Source: Streptomyces anulatus (GTDB lineage Bacteria; Actinomycetota; Actinomycetes; Streptomycetales; Streptomycetaceae). From it: 64,000 nt of DNA. Positions within the stretch are counted from its first letter, which is position 1. Each line of letters opens with the position of its first letter. The DNA is taken from the NCBI RefSeq assembly GCF_000721175.1, contig NZ_JOEZ01000046.1:1-64000 (forward strand). Reading direction: 5' to 3'. A model generated the notes under the pieces. The model made no database searches and was not told where the DNA came from. It worked only from the letters and a program-made list of their open reading frames with translations. A program made the translations under genes and the position numbers. Below are positions 40,758 through 49,561 of the stretch, piece by piece.

Positions 40758-40974
40758 GGGGGTGGCAGGCTCACGAGGACCGTTCCGTCCGGGGCTGTCC
40801 CACCGCGTCCCGACCGCGCCCCCACCCCGTCCGGGACGCTCACCCACACTCCCGCACAGACCCGCTCACAGCCCCACGAAGACCCCCGCCGACCCCCTGA
40901 AGCCGACCGACCGCCCGGTTCTGGAGCGGCCATCCCAGGGGGCCCGGGCGGCCCGAGAAGACCCGCCCGGGGCA

Positions 40975-41014
40975 TAAAAAGATCGCGCTGGACCCGGCGG
41001 AGTCCAGCGCGATC
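40975..41014 (-). terminator. Intrinsic terminator of bldC
   Basis: GATCGCGCTGGAC (40981-40993) pairs perfectly with its partner at 41002-41014. On the minus strand the stem is followed by TTTTT, giving a classical terminator 152 bases past the bldC stop. Confidence 0.9.
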
Positions 41015-41165
41015 GATACGACGACACCCGCGGAACACAGGTATGACGCCCGTTGGGGCAGGCGTCCGTCGAGTGGAGCTATGGGTGGGCGGCTGGGGTT
41101 GGGGGACCTGGCAGCTGCCCGGATTGTGATGCTGTGCTGCTGTATTGCTGCGCGGCAGGGGTGTG

Positions 41166-41372
41166 TCAGGCCTCGCTGCGCTGCTGCGGAATACCCGCAA
41201 GCAGTGCGCGGACCTCTGCCTCGCGGTACCGGCGATGTCCACCGAGCGTGCGGATGGACGTGAGCTTGCCAGCCTTGGCCCAACGGGTGACCGTCTTCGG
41301 GTCCACGCGGAACATCGTGGCAACCTCAGCCGGGGTCAGCAGCGGCTCGGCATCAGGGGTGCGAGCGGTCAT
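41166..41372 (-). CDS. bldC: Developmental regulator BldC (MerR-like DNA-binding domain)
   Basis: A 68-residue protein that I recognise as BldC: MTARTPDAEPLLTPAEVATM at the start, VDPKTVTRWAKAGKL as the recognition helix and IRTLGGHRRYRE as the wing. It is a stand-alone winged helix related to MerR. In Streptomyces it binds head-to-tail on AT-rich direct repeats and delays entry into development. The ATG at 41372 has a GGAGG site upstream, and a 7-bp hairpin (41390-41409) lies immediately before that site. The long upstream gap and the dedicated terminator indicate a monocistronic unit. Confidence 0.98.
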   Translation of the reverse strand: MTARTPDAEPLLTPAEVATMFRVDPKTVTRWAKAGKLTSIRTLGGHRRYREAEVRALLAGIPQQRSEA

Positions 41373-41389
41373 GAGCGGCCTCCTCGGGA

Positions 41390-41409
41390 GAACCGAACAT
41401 TCTCGGTTC
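41390..41409 (-). promoter_or_regulatory. Hairpin directly upstream of the bldC ribosome-binding site
   Basis: GAACCGA-N6-TCGGTTC is a perfect 7-bp inverted repeat, with its near edge 18 bases before the bldC ATG and next to the Shine-Dalgarno. It could be an operator or an RNA stem that influences translation. Confidence 0.5.
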
Positions 41410-42048
41410 TTTCCTCTAAATTCTGCACCTTGACCCGCGTTGCCCGAAATGGCGGACGCGGGCCGAGTCGGTTATAGGACGAACGGCTTGTCCTCGGCAC
41501 TACAACTACACCATCCGCCCAGCCACGTCGGCCAAACCGATGGAATTGCCCTCCCAGGTGTTCATCAGCGACGGAAGCCGATGGACCATGCCATAGCGGA
41601 CAGTCACGCCCCAGTGACGATCAGTCACAGAGCGATCAGGAGCCGTCAGACCCCCCATAGAGTGCAATGTCGAGCATTCCGCCCTTACTTGGACAGAAGG
41701 AGCCCTCCCCGGACTCCTTGTCCTATTTTGGCATGAGGGGTAGGGATAGGCGCAAGGGCCCCGTTAGTGCTGTCCATCACGCTTGAGGCAAAGGCCCGGT
41801 TCAGGACGTAGGTCCCGGGCCCAGCGACGTACTCTTCCGCCTCTCACATCACACGCGTCGCACAGGACACAGGTTCACGGCCCGTCAACTGTTTGTCGAG
41901 CCCCCTTCGCCGCCCTCCGTCGAGGCAGCCCGGCTCCCTCCTCCTTCCGTGCGGTCCGGCCTCGCGGCCCGTCCGCCGGCCTCTCGGCCGTCCTGGATGA
42001 AGGATGCCCCGGTTCCGTCACCTTGATGCCGCTGTGGGCCTTTTCACG
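41410..42048. other. Long gap upstream of bldC
   Basis: 639 bases between bldC (leftward) and the end of the next hypothetical gene (also leftward). Base composition is lower in GC than in coding DNA, especially 41400-41790, as expected for a developmentally regulated promoter region. I see no convincing gene or perfect long palindrome. The bldC promoter should lie here, but I could not fix its -10/-35 by eye. Confidence 0.5.
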
Positions 42049-42903
42049 TCAATTGGTGAACCGGAGGTCCCGGACCGCCCGCCAGCGCTCCGCCAGCCGC
42101 GCGTACGCCTCCCCCGCACCCTCGCTGTCGCCGTCCCGCAGTGCGGTGAGGCCCTCCGCCACGTCCGCCGCCGACCGGTCCCCGGCGAGGCGCTCCGCCG
42201 GCAGAGCGTGCACGAGCCCCCCGTAGTCCAGCTCGACCAGGGAGCGCGGATGGAACTCCTCCAGCCAGCGCCCCACGCCCACCAGGCCCTCGGTCAGCGG
42301 GCCCTCGGGGACGTGTCCGCGCAGGGTCCGCAGTGCCCGCGCCAGCCGGCGCCGGGCCTCGACCATCGGCGTGCGGTAGCGCAGGACCGGCGCGGACCCG
42401 CCCTCGTCCGCCGCCGTGTACTCCCGCTCCTCGTCGTGGAAGAGGACGAACCAGCGCACCGGGACCTGCCACACCGTGGTGCGGATCCACGGCCTCGCGT
42501 CCGGGTGGCGCCGCTGCCAGCGCTCGTGGTCGGCCGCCGCCTGGCCGCGCACCACCGCGGGCAGCAGGACGTCCAGCACGTTGGCCGGAAACATGCCCCC
42601 CAGTTCCTCCAGAGCCAGCCAGCCCCGCAGCCTGGTCCGCCACGGGCAGACGCACAGCACCCCGTCCAGCTCCGCCACGAACGCGTCGCCGCTCTCGTGC
42701 ACGGGCACCCCGACCGGCGGCGTCGACGCCAGGCCGGCCAGCGAGCGGCGCAGTTCGTCCTGGGCCGTGGGGAGGTGCTCGCGTTGCGCGTAGCGCGCCC
42801 AGTGACTCCGCTCGGGCTCGGCGAATGCGGCGAGCGGCTCGTAGACCCGGAGGTAGGACGTGTAAGGGACGAGCACCGAAGACACCACCGACATGCAGCG
42901 CAT
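42049..42903 (-). CDS. Conserved Streptomyces hypothetical protein
   Basis: About 284 residues. The start could be ATG 42903 or ATG 42894 ([21 protein letters not shown]). It is soluble, with a conserved aromatic N-terminus and a central segment with [37 protein letters not shown] and [16 protein letters not shown] know no domain for it. From memory, an orthologue sits between bldC and vdh in S. coelicolor, so it is a core Streptomyces gene. It is divergent from vdh with ~170 bases between. It may share control with vdh, but nothing shows this directly. Confidence 0.8.
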   Translation of the reverse strand: MRCMSVVSSVLVPYTSYLRVYEPLAAFAEPERSHWARYAQREHLPTAQDELRRSLAGLASTPPVGVPVHESGDAFVAELDGVLCVCPWRTRLRGWLALEELGGMFPANVLDVLLPAVVRGQAAADHERWQRRHPDARPWIRTTVWQVPVRWFVLFHDEEREYTAADEGGSAPVLRYRTPMVEARRRLARALRTLRGHVPEGPLTEGLVGVGRWLEEFHPRSLVELDYGGLVHALPAERLAGDRSAADVAEGLTALRDGDSEGAGEAYARLAERWRAVRDLRFTN

Positions 42904-43070
42904 CGTGTCACGGCGGCGCACCCTCAGGGGGTGATCCTTCGCGCGGGGGCAGATCCGCGCCGCCGGAGGACTTACGCTCTTGCCCATCGGACCGGCCGTG
43001 CCGGTCGGTCCGGGGCCCTCCCCACCCCCAGGAGGGCCCTCCGCCGCTTCGTTGTTTGGGAGTCACCACA

Positions 43071-44153
43071 GTGACCGATGTGACTAACGGCGTCCTGCAC
43101 ACCCTGTTCCACTCGGATCAGGGGGGCCACGAGCAAGTCGTGCTCTGCCAGGACCGTGCCAGTGGCCTCAAGGCCGTCATCGCCCTCCACTCCACCGCCC
43201 TGGGCCCGGCCCTCGGCGGTACCCGCTTCTACCCGTACGCCTCCGAGGCGGACGCCGTCGCCGACGCACTGAACCTGTCGCGCGGGATGTCGTACAAGAA
43301 CGCCCTCGCCGGCCTCGACCACGGTGGCGGCAAGGCCGTCATCATCGGCGACCCGGACAGGATCAAGAGCGAGGAACTCCTCCTCGCCTACGGCCGGTTC
43401 GTCGCCTCGCTCGGCGGCCGCTACGTCACCGCCTGCGACGTCGGCACCTATGTCGCCGACATGGACGTCGTCGCCCGGGAGTGCCGCTGGACCACCGGCC
43501 GCTCCCCCGAGAACGGCGGCGCGGGCGACTCCTCGGTGCTCACCGCGTTCGGCGTCTTCCAGGGCATGCGGGCCTCGGCCCAGCACCTGTGGGGCGACCC
43601 GACGCTGCGCGGCCGCAAGGTCGGCGTCGCCGGCGTCGGCAAGGTGGGCCACCACCTCGTCGAGCACCTGCTCTCCGACGGTGCCGAGGTCGTGATCACC
43701 GACGTCCGTGAGGAGTCGCTGCGCCGGATCACCGGTCTGCACCCCGAGGTCACCGTGGTGGCGGACACCGAGGCGCTGATCCGTACCGAGGGCCTGGACG
43801 TCTACGCGCCGTGCGCGCTCGGCGGCGCGCTGAACGACGACACCGTCCCGGTGCTCACCGCGAAGGTGGTGTGCGGCGCGGCCAACAACCAGCTCGCGCA
43901 CCCGGGCGTGGAGAAGGACCTGGCCGACCGGTCGGTTCTCTACGCGCCCGACTACGTGGTCAACGCCGGTGGCGTGATCCAGGTGGCCGACGAGCTGCAC
44001 GGGTTCGACTTCGACCGGTGCAAGGCGAAGGCGACGAAGATCTTCGACACCACGCTGGAAATATTCGCACGTGCGAAGGCAGATGGGATTCCGCCGGCCG
44101 CGGCGGCCGACCGGCTCGCCGAACAGCGGATGGCGGAGGCGCGCGCCCACTGA
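43071..44153 (+). CDS. vdh: Valine (branched-chain amino acid) dehydrogenase
   Basis: A 360-residue NAD-dependent enzyme that deaminates valine, leucine and isoleucine to their 2-oxo acids, feeding acyl-CoA starters for macrolides and branched fatty acids in Streptomyces. It keeps the Glu/Leu/Phe/Val dehydrogenase features: the catalytic-Lys segment [31 protein letters not shown] and the dinucleotide fold [13 protein letters not shown], then [11 protein letters not shown]. It closely resembles the S. coelicolor Vdh sequence I remember. GTG 43071 has GGGAG eight bases upstream. It is monocistronic, followed by a 14-bp hairpin. Confidence 0.97.
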   Translation: MTDVTNGVLHTLFHSDQGGHEQVVLCQDRASGLKAVIALHSTALGPALGGTRFYPYASEADAVADALNLSRGMSYKNALAGLDHGGGKAVIIGDPDRIKSEELLLAYGRFVASLGGRYVTACDVGTYVADMDVVARECRWTTGRSPENGGAGDSSVLTAFGVFQGMRASAQHLWGDPTLRGRKVGVAGVGKVGHHLVEHLLSDGAEVVITDVREESLRRITGLHPEVTVVADTEALIRTEGLDVYAPCALGGALNDDTVPVLTAKVVCGAANNQLAHPGVEKDLADRSVLYAPDYVVNAGGVIQVADELHGFDFDRCKAKATKIFDTTLEIFARAKADGIPPAAAADRLAEQRMAEARAH

Positions 44154-44190
44154 CCGGGGGGCGGCACGGAGCGCCATGAGCGCCATGCGG

Positions 44191-44230
44191 CCCGCCGGCC
44201 GGCGAGACAAGACTCACGCCGGTCGGCGGG
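44191..44230 (+). terminator. Hairpin after vdh
   Basis: CCCGCCGGCCGGCG pairs with CGCCGGTCGGCGGG (one G-U pair) around a 12-base loop, 37 bases past vdh, with no T-run. The rest of the 44154-44453 gap carries the promoter of the DUF3073 gene, with GTACCGT words near 44318 and 44344. Confidence 0.65.
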
Positions 44231-44453
44231 TCGTACCTCCACAAGAGGTTAAAATCGCAGTTGACCAGGGAGGACGGGGCTTCTGGCCGACCCTGTGCCG
44301 GGACCGGAATGCGGGCGGCGTACCGTATGGCCACGGAAGCAGGTACCGTTAAAGCTCTACAGGCACGGTCTCTCTGCCGAGAGTCCGTCCTGAAACATGA
44401 ACGCGTGTCAAGACTCTGGGGCCGTCGAGCCCCGTCACCGAGGGGGTCGAGCC

Positions 44454-44711
44454 ATGGGGCGCGGCCGGGCAAAGGCCAAGCAGACCAAGGTCGCCCGCCA
44501 GCTGAAGTACAGCAGCGGCGGGACGGACCTGTCGCGTCTGGCCAATGAGCTGGGCGCATCGCCTTCGAGTCAGCCACCGAACGCAGAGCCGTTCGAGGAC
44601 GACGACGAGGAAGATGACCCGTACGCACAGTACGCGGATCGCTACAACCAGGACGATGACGAGGATCAGGACGATCAGTCCGGTCCGTCGTCACAGCGCC
44701 GCGGCGCTTGA
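44454..44711 (+). CDS. DUF3073 family protein
   Basis: An 85-residue protein of the actinobacterial DUF3073 family. The N-terminal MGRGRAKAKQTKVARQLKY is strongly basic and conserved, then comes TDLSRLANELG, and the C-terminal half is very acidic (EDDDEEDDPYAQYAD). The split charge pattern suggests nucleic-acid or protein binding, but no function is known. ATG 44454 follows GAGGGGG; upstream in-frame starts lack family sequence. It is a single-gene unit closed by a terminator. Confidence 0.9.
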   Translation: MGRGRAKAKQTKVARQLKYSSGGTDLSRLANELGASPSSQPPNAEPFEDDDEEDDPYAQYADRYNQDDDEDQDDQSGPSSQRRGA

Positions 44712-44728
44712 CCTCGCGCTGACACATC

Positions 44729-44759
44729 AACCCGGTCCGGGCATGCCCCGGGCCGGGTT
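44729..44759 (+). terminator. Terminator of the DUF3073 gene
   Basis: AACCCGG-T-CCGGG and CCCGG-G-CCGGGTT form a 13-bp stem with one U-G pair and a small loop, 17 bases past the stop. Confidence 0.8.
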
Positions 44760-44794
44760 CTGTGTGTCCTGGTCCGGCTCCCCATGGTGCTGTT

Positions 44795-44829
44795 CGTCGT
44801 GCGCCGGGCGGGCCGCCCGGCGCACGACG
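44795..44829 (-). terminator. Terminator of purM
   Basis: CGTCGTGCGCCGGGCGG and its exact complement (44813-44829) form a perfect palindromic hairpin with arms of up to 17 bases, six bases past the purM stop and between convergent units. Confidence 0.85.
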
Positions 44830-44835
44830 GCCCCT

Positions 44836-45909
44836 TTAGCGTGCGTAGTCGCCGGTCAGCTCGGCGCCCGTGGTGTGGTCGCCGCGGTCGGTGATCTCAC
44901 CGGCGACCCAGGAGTCGACCCCGCGGTCGGCCAGCGTCGTCAGCGCGGCGTCCACCGAGTCGGCGGGGACGATCGCGATCATGCCGACGCCCATGTTGAG
45001 CGTCTTCTCCAGCTCCAGCCGCTCGACCTGACCGGCCTTGCCGACGAGGTCGAAGACCGCGCCGGGCGTCCACGTGGAGCGGTCCACGGTGGCGTGCAGG
45101 CCGTCCGGGATCACCCGGGCCAGGTTGTTCGCCAGGCCGCCGCCGGTGACGTGGCTGAAGCCGTGCACCTCGGTCGTCCGGGTGAGGGCCAGGCAGTCCA
45201 GGGAGTAGATCCGGGTGGGCTCCAGGAGCTCCTCGCCGAGCGTCCGGCCGAACTCCTCGACCTCGCGGTCCAGGGACCAGCCGGCCCGGTCGAAGACCAC
45301 GTGGCGGACGAGCGAGTACCCGTTGGAGTGAAGACCGGAGGACGCCATGGCGATGACCGCGTCACCCTTGCGGATACGGTCCGGGCCCAGCAGGCGGTCG
45401 GCCTCGACCACGCCCGTACCGGCTCCGGCGACGTCGAAGTCGTCCGGGCCGAGGAGGCCCGGGTGCTCGGCGGTCTCGCCGCCGACCAGGGCGCAGCCGG
45501 CCAGGACACAGCCTTCGGCGATGCCCTTCACGATGGCCGCGACACGCTCGGGGTGCACCTTGCCGACGCAGATGTAGTCGGTCATGAACAGCGGCTCGGC
45601 GCCGCAGACGACGAGGTCGTCCACGACCATGCCGACGAGGTCGTGGCCGATGGTGTCGTACACGCCCATCCGACGCGCCAGGTCCACCTTGGTGCCGACG
45701 CCGTCGGTGGCGGAGGCCAGGAGCGGACGCTCGTAGCGCAGGAACGCCGAGGCGTCGAAGAGGCCGGCGAAGCCGCCGAGGCCGCCGAGGCCCGCGACCT
45801 CGGGGCGCTGGGTCTTCTTCACCCACTCCTTCATCAGCTCGACGGCACGGTCACCGGCTTCGATGTCGACGCCGGCCGCCGCGTAGGAAGCACCTGTTGT
45901 CTCAGACAT
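44836..45909 (-). CDS. purM: Phosphoribosylformylglycinamidine cyclo-ligase (AIR synthetase)
   Basis: A 357-residue enzyme for the fifth step of purine synthesis: FGAM + ATP to AIR. Family marks are the N-terminal SYAAAGVDIEAGDRAVELMK, the ATP/Gly-rich ATDGVGTKVDLA, GGETAEHPG, HVTGGGLANNLARV and the C-terminal NMGVGMIAIV. Its length is typical. ATG 45909 is clear. It lies 60 bases downstream of purF on the same strand, so purF-purM form one transcription unit ended by a strong palindrome. Confidence 0.98.
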   Translation of the reverse strand: MSETTGASYAAAGVDIEAGDRAVELMKEWVKKTQRPEVAGLGGLGGFAGLFDASAFLRYERPLLASATDGVGTKVDLARRMGVYDTIGHDLVGMVVDDLVVCGAEPLFMTDYICVGKVHPERVAAIVKGIAEGCVLAGCALVGGETAEHPGLLGPDDFDVAGAGTGVVEADRLLGPDRIRKGDAVIAMASSGLHSNGYSLVRHVVFDRAGWSLDREVEEFGRTLGEELLEPTRIYSLDCLALTRTTEVHGFSHVTGGGLANNLARVIPDGLHATVDRSTWTPGAVFDLVGKAGQVERLELEKTLNMGVGMIAIVPADSVDAALTTLADRGVDSWVAGEITDRGDHTTGAELTGDYAR

Positions 45910-45969
45910 GGCCTGGGATCTTTCGTGTGGAGATACGGGGCTGGTGGGGGAGGCTGCGGCGCGTCCGCG

Positions 45970-47496
45970 TCACGGACGGCGCAGCGCGTCGGCCGCGGCG
46001 GTCGCCGCCGGGCCCGCCGCCAGCTCGGTCTCCAGCAGCTGCTTGCCGAGCAGTTCCGGGTCGGGGAGCTCCATCGGGTACACACCGTCGAAGCAGGCGC
46101 GGCAGAGGTTCGGCTTGTCGATCGTCGTCGCCTCGATCATCGCGTCGATCGAGATGTACGAGAGGGAGTCGGCACCCATGGAGGTGCGGATCTCGTCGAC
46201 GGTCATGCCGTTGGCGATCAGCTCGGCGCGGGTCGCGAAGTCGATCCCGAAGAAGCAGGGCCACTTCACCGGCGGCGAGGAGATCCGGATGTGGATCTCG
46301 GCGGCACCGGCCTCCCGGAGCATCCGGACCAGGGCGCGCTGGGTGTTGCCGCGGACGATCGAGTCGTCGACGACCACCAGCCGCTTGCCCTTGATGACTT
46401 CCTTCAGCGGATTCAGCTTGAGCCGGATGCCGAGCTGGCGGATGGTCTGCGAGGGCTGGATGAAGGTCCGGCCGACGTAGGCGTTCTTCACCAGTCCGGC
46501 GCCGAACGGGATGCCGCTGGCCTCCGCGTACCCGATCGCGGCGGGGGTGCCGGATTCCGGGGTCGCTATGACCAGATCCGCCTCGACGGGGGCCTCGGCG
46601 GCCAGCCGGCGGCCCATCTCCACCCGGGAGAGGTAGACGTTGCGCCCGGCGATGTCGGTGTCGGGACGGGCCAGGTAGACGTACTCGAAGACACAGCCCT
46701 TGGGCTTCGCTTCTGCGAATCGGGAGGTGCGCAGACCGTTCTCGTCGATGGCGACGAGCTCGCCCGGCTCGATCTCGCGTACGTAGCTGGCGCCGCAGAT
46801 GTCGAGCGCGGCGGACTCCGATGCGACCACCCAGCCGCGCTCCAGCCGGCCGAGCACCAGCGGGCGGATGCCCTGCGGGTCGCGGGCGGCGTAGAGGGTG
46901 TGCTCGTCCATGAAGACGAGGGAGAACGCGCCCTTGACGTCGGGGAGCACCTTGGCGGCGGCTTCCTCGATGGTGAGCGGCTTGTCGTTCTCGTCGCGCT
47001 GCCCGGCGAGCAGCGCGGTCACCAGGTCGGTGTCGTTGGTCGCGGCGACCTGGGTGGCGCGGCCGTCCTTGCGCGGGAGGTCGGCGACCATCTCCGCGAG
47101 CTGGGCGGTGTTGACCAGGTTCCCGTTGTGGCCGAGGGCGATCGAGCCGTGCGCGGTGGCACGGAACGTCGGCTGCGCGTTCTCCCACACCGAGGCGCCG
47201 GTGGTGGAGTAGCGGGCATGACCGACCGCGATATGGCCCTGGAGGGAACCCAGAGACGTTTCGTCGAAGACCTGCGAGACCAGTCCCATGTCCTTGAAGA
47301 CCAGGATCTGGGACCCGTTGCTCACTGCGATGCCCGCGGATTCCTGTCCGCGGTGCTGCAGGGCATACAGTCCGAAATAGGTGAGCTTGGCGACCTCTTC
47401 ACCCGGAGCCCAGACACCGAAGACGCCACAAGCGTCCTGGGGGCCTTTCTCTCCGGGGAGCAGGTCGTGGTTGAGTCGTCCATCACCACGGGGCAC
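45970..47496 (-). CDS. purF: Amidophosphoribosyltransferase (Bacillus-type, Fe-S)
   Basis: A 508-residue enzyme for the first committed purine step: PRPP + Gln to phosphoribosylamine. A 22-residue propeptide precedes Cys23 (DACGVFGVW), which becomes the N-terminal nucleophile after cleavage. The PRPP loop is VVVDDSIVRGNT. Cysteines in DICGASYV, WPCFFG and NLCRACFDG match the four ligands of the 4Fe-4S cluster in B. subtilis PurF. GTG 47496 fits the family's 508-residue length. A TACACT hexamer ends 7 bases before the GTG, with no Shine-Dalgarno, so the mRNA may be leaderless. It is followed by purM. Confidence 0.98.
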   Translation of the reverse strand: MPRGDGRLNHDLLPGEKGPQDACGVFGVWAPGEEVAKLTYFGLYALQHRGQESAGIAVSNGSQILVFKDMGLVSQVFDETSLGSLQGHIAVGHARYSTTGASVWENAQPTFRATAHGSIALGHNGNLVNTAQLAEMVADLPRKDGRATQVAATNDTDLVTALLAGQRDENDKPLTIEEAAAKVLPDVKGAFSLVFMDEHTLYAARDPQGIRPLVLGRLERGWVVASESAALDICGASYVREIEPGELVAIDENGLRTSRFAEAKPKGCVFEYVYLARPDTDIAGRNVYLSRVEMGRRLAAEAPVEADLVIATPESGTPAAIGYAEASGIPFGAGLVKNAYVGRTFIQPSQTIRQLGIRLKLNPLKEVIKGKRLVVVDDSIVRGNTQRALVRMLREAGAAEIHIRISSPPVKWPCFFGIDFATRAELIANGMTVDEIRTSMGADSLSYISIDAMIEATTIDKPNLCRACFDGVYPMELPDPELLGKQLLETELAAGPAATAAADALRRP

Positions 47497-47503
47497 GACA
47501 CCG

Positions 47504-47532
47504 AGTGTAGGCGAGATCGACCACTGGTCCGA
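47504..47532 (-). promoter_or_regulatory. purF promoter, probably giving a leaderless mRNA
   Basis: On the minus strand TACACT (47509-47504) is followed after 7 bases by GTG 47496; TCGGAC lies 17 bases before it as a fair -35. Transcription starting at or next to the GTG is expected. The remaining gap to the META gene (to 47826) shows only a short GGTTACCC/GGTAGG-rich patch near 47697-47716 and no gene. Confidence 0.55.
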
Positions 47533-47826
47533 ATTGGGGACCGGTGGGCAAACGCGCGGTGGAGCACGGGGAACACGACCGCCGACCGCCCTGGGCGGGC
47601 GATTCGCGGGACTTCGGACGGTGACGCTGTGTGACGGCCGCGTCGATGGTGCGATCTCCACGGGGTGGCCGCGGGGCTTCCTTCCGGGCCGAGAGGGTGG
47701 TTACCCACCGGTAGGGGCCGGCTGCGGCGAACGGCCGGCCGTGGCGCTCGGTGAAGCGCCCCGATCACCGCCCCGGCTCCGGCCGAACGCTCGTTTCGTG
47801 GTGAGCCTCACACCGGGGAGCCGGGT

Positions 47827-48687
47827 TCAGCCGTGCTGGGAGCTGTTCTCGGCCCCGGGAGACGCGGCCGTGGCGCCGATCCCCTCGCCGCCGTCCGCGG
47901 TGACGGTGAGCGTGCTGCCCAGAATCGTGTACGTCGTCGGGCCCTCGATGGCGGCGAGCACGGCGCGCTCCACCTCCATCTCCGCCTCCGCACACATCTT
48001 CCGGGTGCCGGTCACCGGGCCGAACGTGATCGTGCCGTCCTTGACCGTCGCCGGCCCGCGGAAGGAGTTGCAGCCGGAGTGGCCCTGCACGGTGCCGTCC
48101 TCCGAGAAGGTCAGACGGGGCGCCTTCTCCTTGGGCAGATCCGCCGGCACGGTCGTGGCCGTCTCGCCGCTGAGCAGCGTGGTCACCGTCCACCGGGTGC
48201 CGACCAGGTCGGCGGGCTTCTCCTCGCTGAGTTCCATCGTGTCGCCGCTTTCGGTGGTGAGGGTCAGCCGGTCGCCGGAGAGCTTCGCGGTGTGCTCGCC
48301 GCCCATCGCGTCGATGGCGGCCTTCTCGAACTTCTCGATGTTCTCCTCGCAGGCCATCTGCGTGGTGACGGGCTTGCCCAGGGTGATCCGGTCGCCCTCC
48401 ACCCGGGCGTCCACGCTGATGTGGTTGCAGCCGAAGTGGGCCTTGGCCCGGCCCTCCGGGTCGATCTCCAGCCGGGCCCCCTCCGGGGCCTCGGTCCTCT
48501 TCCCGCCGACGGTCACGGAGTCGACGCTCCACGCCACCCCGGTGACGGGGACATCGCTCCGCACGGTGTCGCCGCCGTCGCCGGATCCCTTGCCGGAGCC
48601 GGGGCCGGAACCCGGCTCCGTGCCGCAGGCGGCGAGGGCGAGGAGGGCCAGGACACTGACGCTGAGGGTCATACGTTGTGTGCGCAT
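47827..48687 (-). CDS. Lipoprotein with two META (HslJ-like) domains
   Basis: A 286-residue exported lipoprotein. The signal ends in the lipobox ALAAC (Cys ~21), followed by a Gly/Ser-rich spacer and two META domains (~50-145 and ~160-265). Each has the family GCN motif (AHFGCNHISV, GHSGCNSFRG), a paired Cys near its end (TTQMACEEN, RKMCAEAE) and the M(A/C)..E segment. E. coli HslJ, of this family, is linked to novobiocin tolerance and heat stress; the general role is unknown. ATG 48687 is clear. It is followed by purF on the same strand, 330 bases on. Confidence 0.93.
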   Translation of the reverse strand: MRTQRMTLSVSVLALLALAACGTEPGSGPGSGKGSGDGGDTVRSDVPVTGVAWSVDSVTVGGKRTEAPEGARLEIDPEGRAKAHFGCNHISVDARVEGDRITLGKPVTTQMACEENIEKFEKAAIDAMGGEHTAKLSGDRLTLTTESGDTMELSEEKPADLVGTRWTVTTLLSGETATTVPADLPKEKAPRLTFSEDGTVQGHSGCNSFRGPATVKDGTITFGPVTGTRKMCAEAEMEVERAVLAAIEGPTTYTILGSTLTVTADGGEGIGATAASPGAENSSQHG

Positions 48688-48748
48688 GGCGATGTGACGG
48701 GTCGGGGCCCCGATCCGGTTCCGTCCGCTCCGCTTCGGGGCCGACGGC

Positions 48749-49552
48749 TCAGCCCATCAGCGGCAGCAGCTCCGCCAGATCGGCCCGCTCCCCGCCGGCG
48801 CTGACCTCGGCGTCCTCCAGGGCCCGCGCCCACTCCGTACGCCCGGTGGCGAGCCGGATCCAGGTCAGCGGGCCGGTCTCCACGACGTTGGGCGGGGTGC
48901 CCCGGGTGTGCTTGGGCCCGCCGATGCACTGGACCACCGCGAACGGCGGCACGCGCACCTCGACCGAGCCGCCGGGGGCACGGTCGGCGAGGGCGTCCGC
49001 CAGCAGCCGGGTGCAGGCGGCCAGCGCCTGCCGGTCGTACGGGATCTCCGAGCCGAGCGCCTCGTTCAGGTCGTCCGTGTGGACGATCAGCTCGACGGTC
49101 CGGGTGACCAGGAAGTCGGCCAGCCGCATGGACCCGACCCGGGTGGGAAGCAGCCGCTCCCCCGTGCCGGACGCCGGGACCGCTTCGGTGAACCCCGCCT
49201 CCGCCGCCGCGAACAACGCGTCCAGGTCGAAGTGGCCGGCCGCCAGCTCCACGACGTCCTCGGCGATCCGGGCGGCGTGCCCGGCGGTGGCCGACGGCCA
49301 CTCCAGCAGGGCGACCTCGGGCTTGGGGCCGGACGGCTCCGGCAGGGACAGGGACCGGGAGACGCTGCTCAGGACCATCGCGACATGCGCGGCGAGCTCA
49401 CGCACCGTCCAGTCGCCGAGCCGGGTCGGCCGGGCGAGCTGGCCGGGCGTCAACACAGCGACGGCGTCGCGCACATGGGCGAACTGGGCGAGGACCGCCG
49501 TCCGGGTCCTGAGGTGGTCGTAGGCGCGCGGGCGCTTCTTGGCCGTGGGCAT
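48749..49552 (-). CDS. Maleylpyruvate-isomerase-type / sterol-carrier family protein
   Basis: A 267-residue protein. The N-terminal part (~10-170) resembles the mycothiol-dependent maleylpyruvate isomerase/DinB four-helix bundle (LTPGQLARPTRLGDWTVRELAAHVA; VELIVHTDDLNEAL), and the C-terminal part (~185-265) resembles an SCP2-like domain (GPLTWIRLATGRTEWARALED). The bundle normally binds a metal and uses mycothiol. The His in ELAAHVA and the His-x-Asp of VHTDD are candidate ligands. The reaction is unknown. ATG 49552 is close to the next gene upstream, suggesting co-transcription. Confidence 0.85.
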   Translation of the reverse strand: MPTAKKRPRAYDHLRTRTAVLAQFAHVRDAVAVLTPGQLARPTRLGDWTVRELAAHVAMVLSSVSRSLSLPEPSGPKPEVALLEWPSATAGHAARIAEDVVELAAGHFDLDALFAAAEAGFTEAVPASGTGERLLPTRVGSMRLADFLVTRTVELIVHTDDLNEALGSEIPYDRQALAACTRLLADALADRAPGGSVEVRVPPFAVVQCIGGPKHTRGTPPNVVETGPLTWIRLATGRTEWARALEDAEVSAGGERADLAELLPLMG

Positions 49553-49561
49553 GGGCCGAGA

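Larger units (their letters stand above)
40609..41165. other. Convergent gap downstream of bldC
   Basis: 557 bases. The left part (40680-40760) is unusually AT-rich for this genome and includes GTGCAATTGCAC, a perfect 12-base palindrome at 40746-40757. A reading frame with a TTA codon crosses it but shows no convincing protein. The bldC terminator is at 40975-41014. The rest (40760-40970) is Pro/Arg-coding-like GC-rich sequence in which I see nothing. Confidence 0.5.

Noticed and set aside
40672..40900. Possible small protein VTVVTERVFRPGDL... crossing the AT-rich island
   Set aside because: No Shine-Dalgarno, no recognisable family, and the 3' part is ordinary GC-rich low-complexity translation. 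Kept only as a note in the gap entry.
44545..47634. 1029-codon open frame antisense to purM and purF
   Set aside because: Shadow of two certain purine genes.
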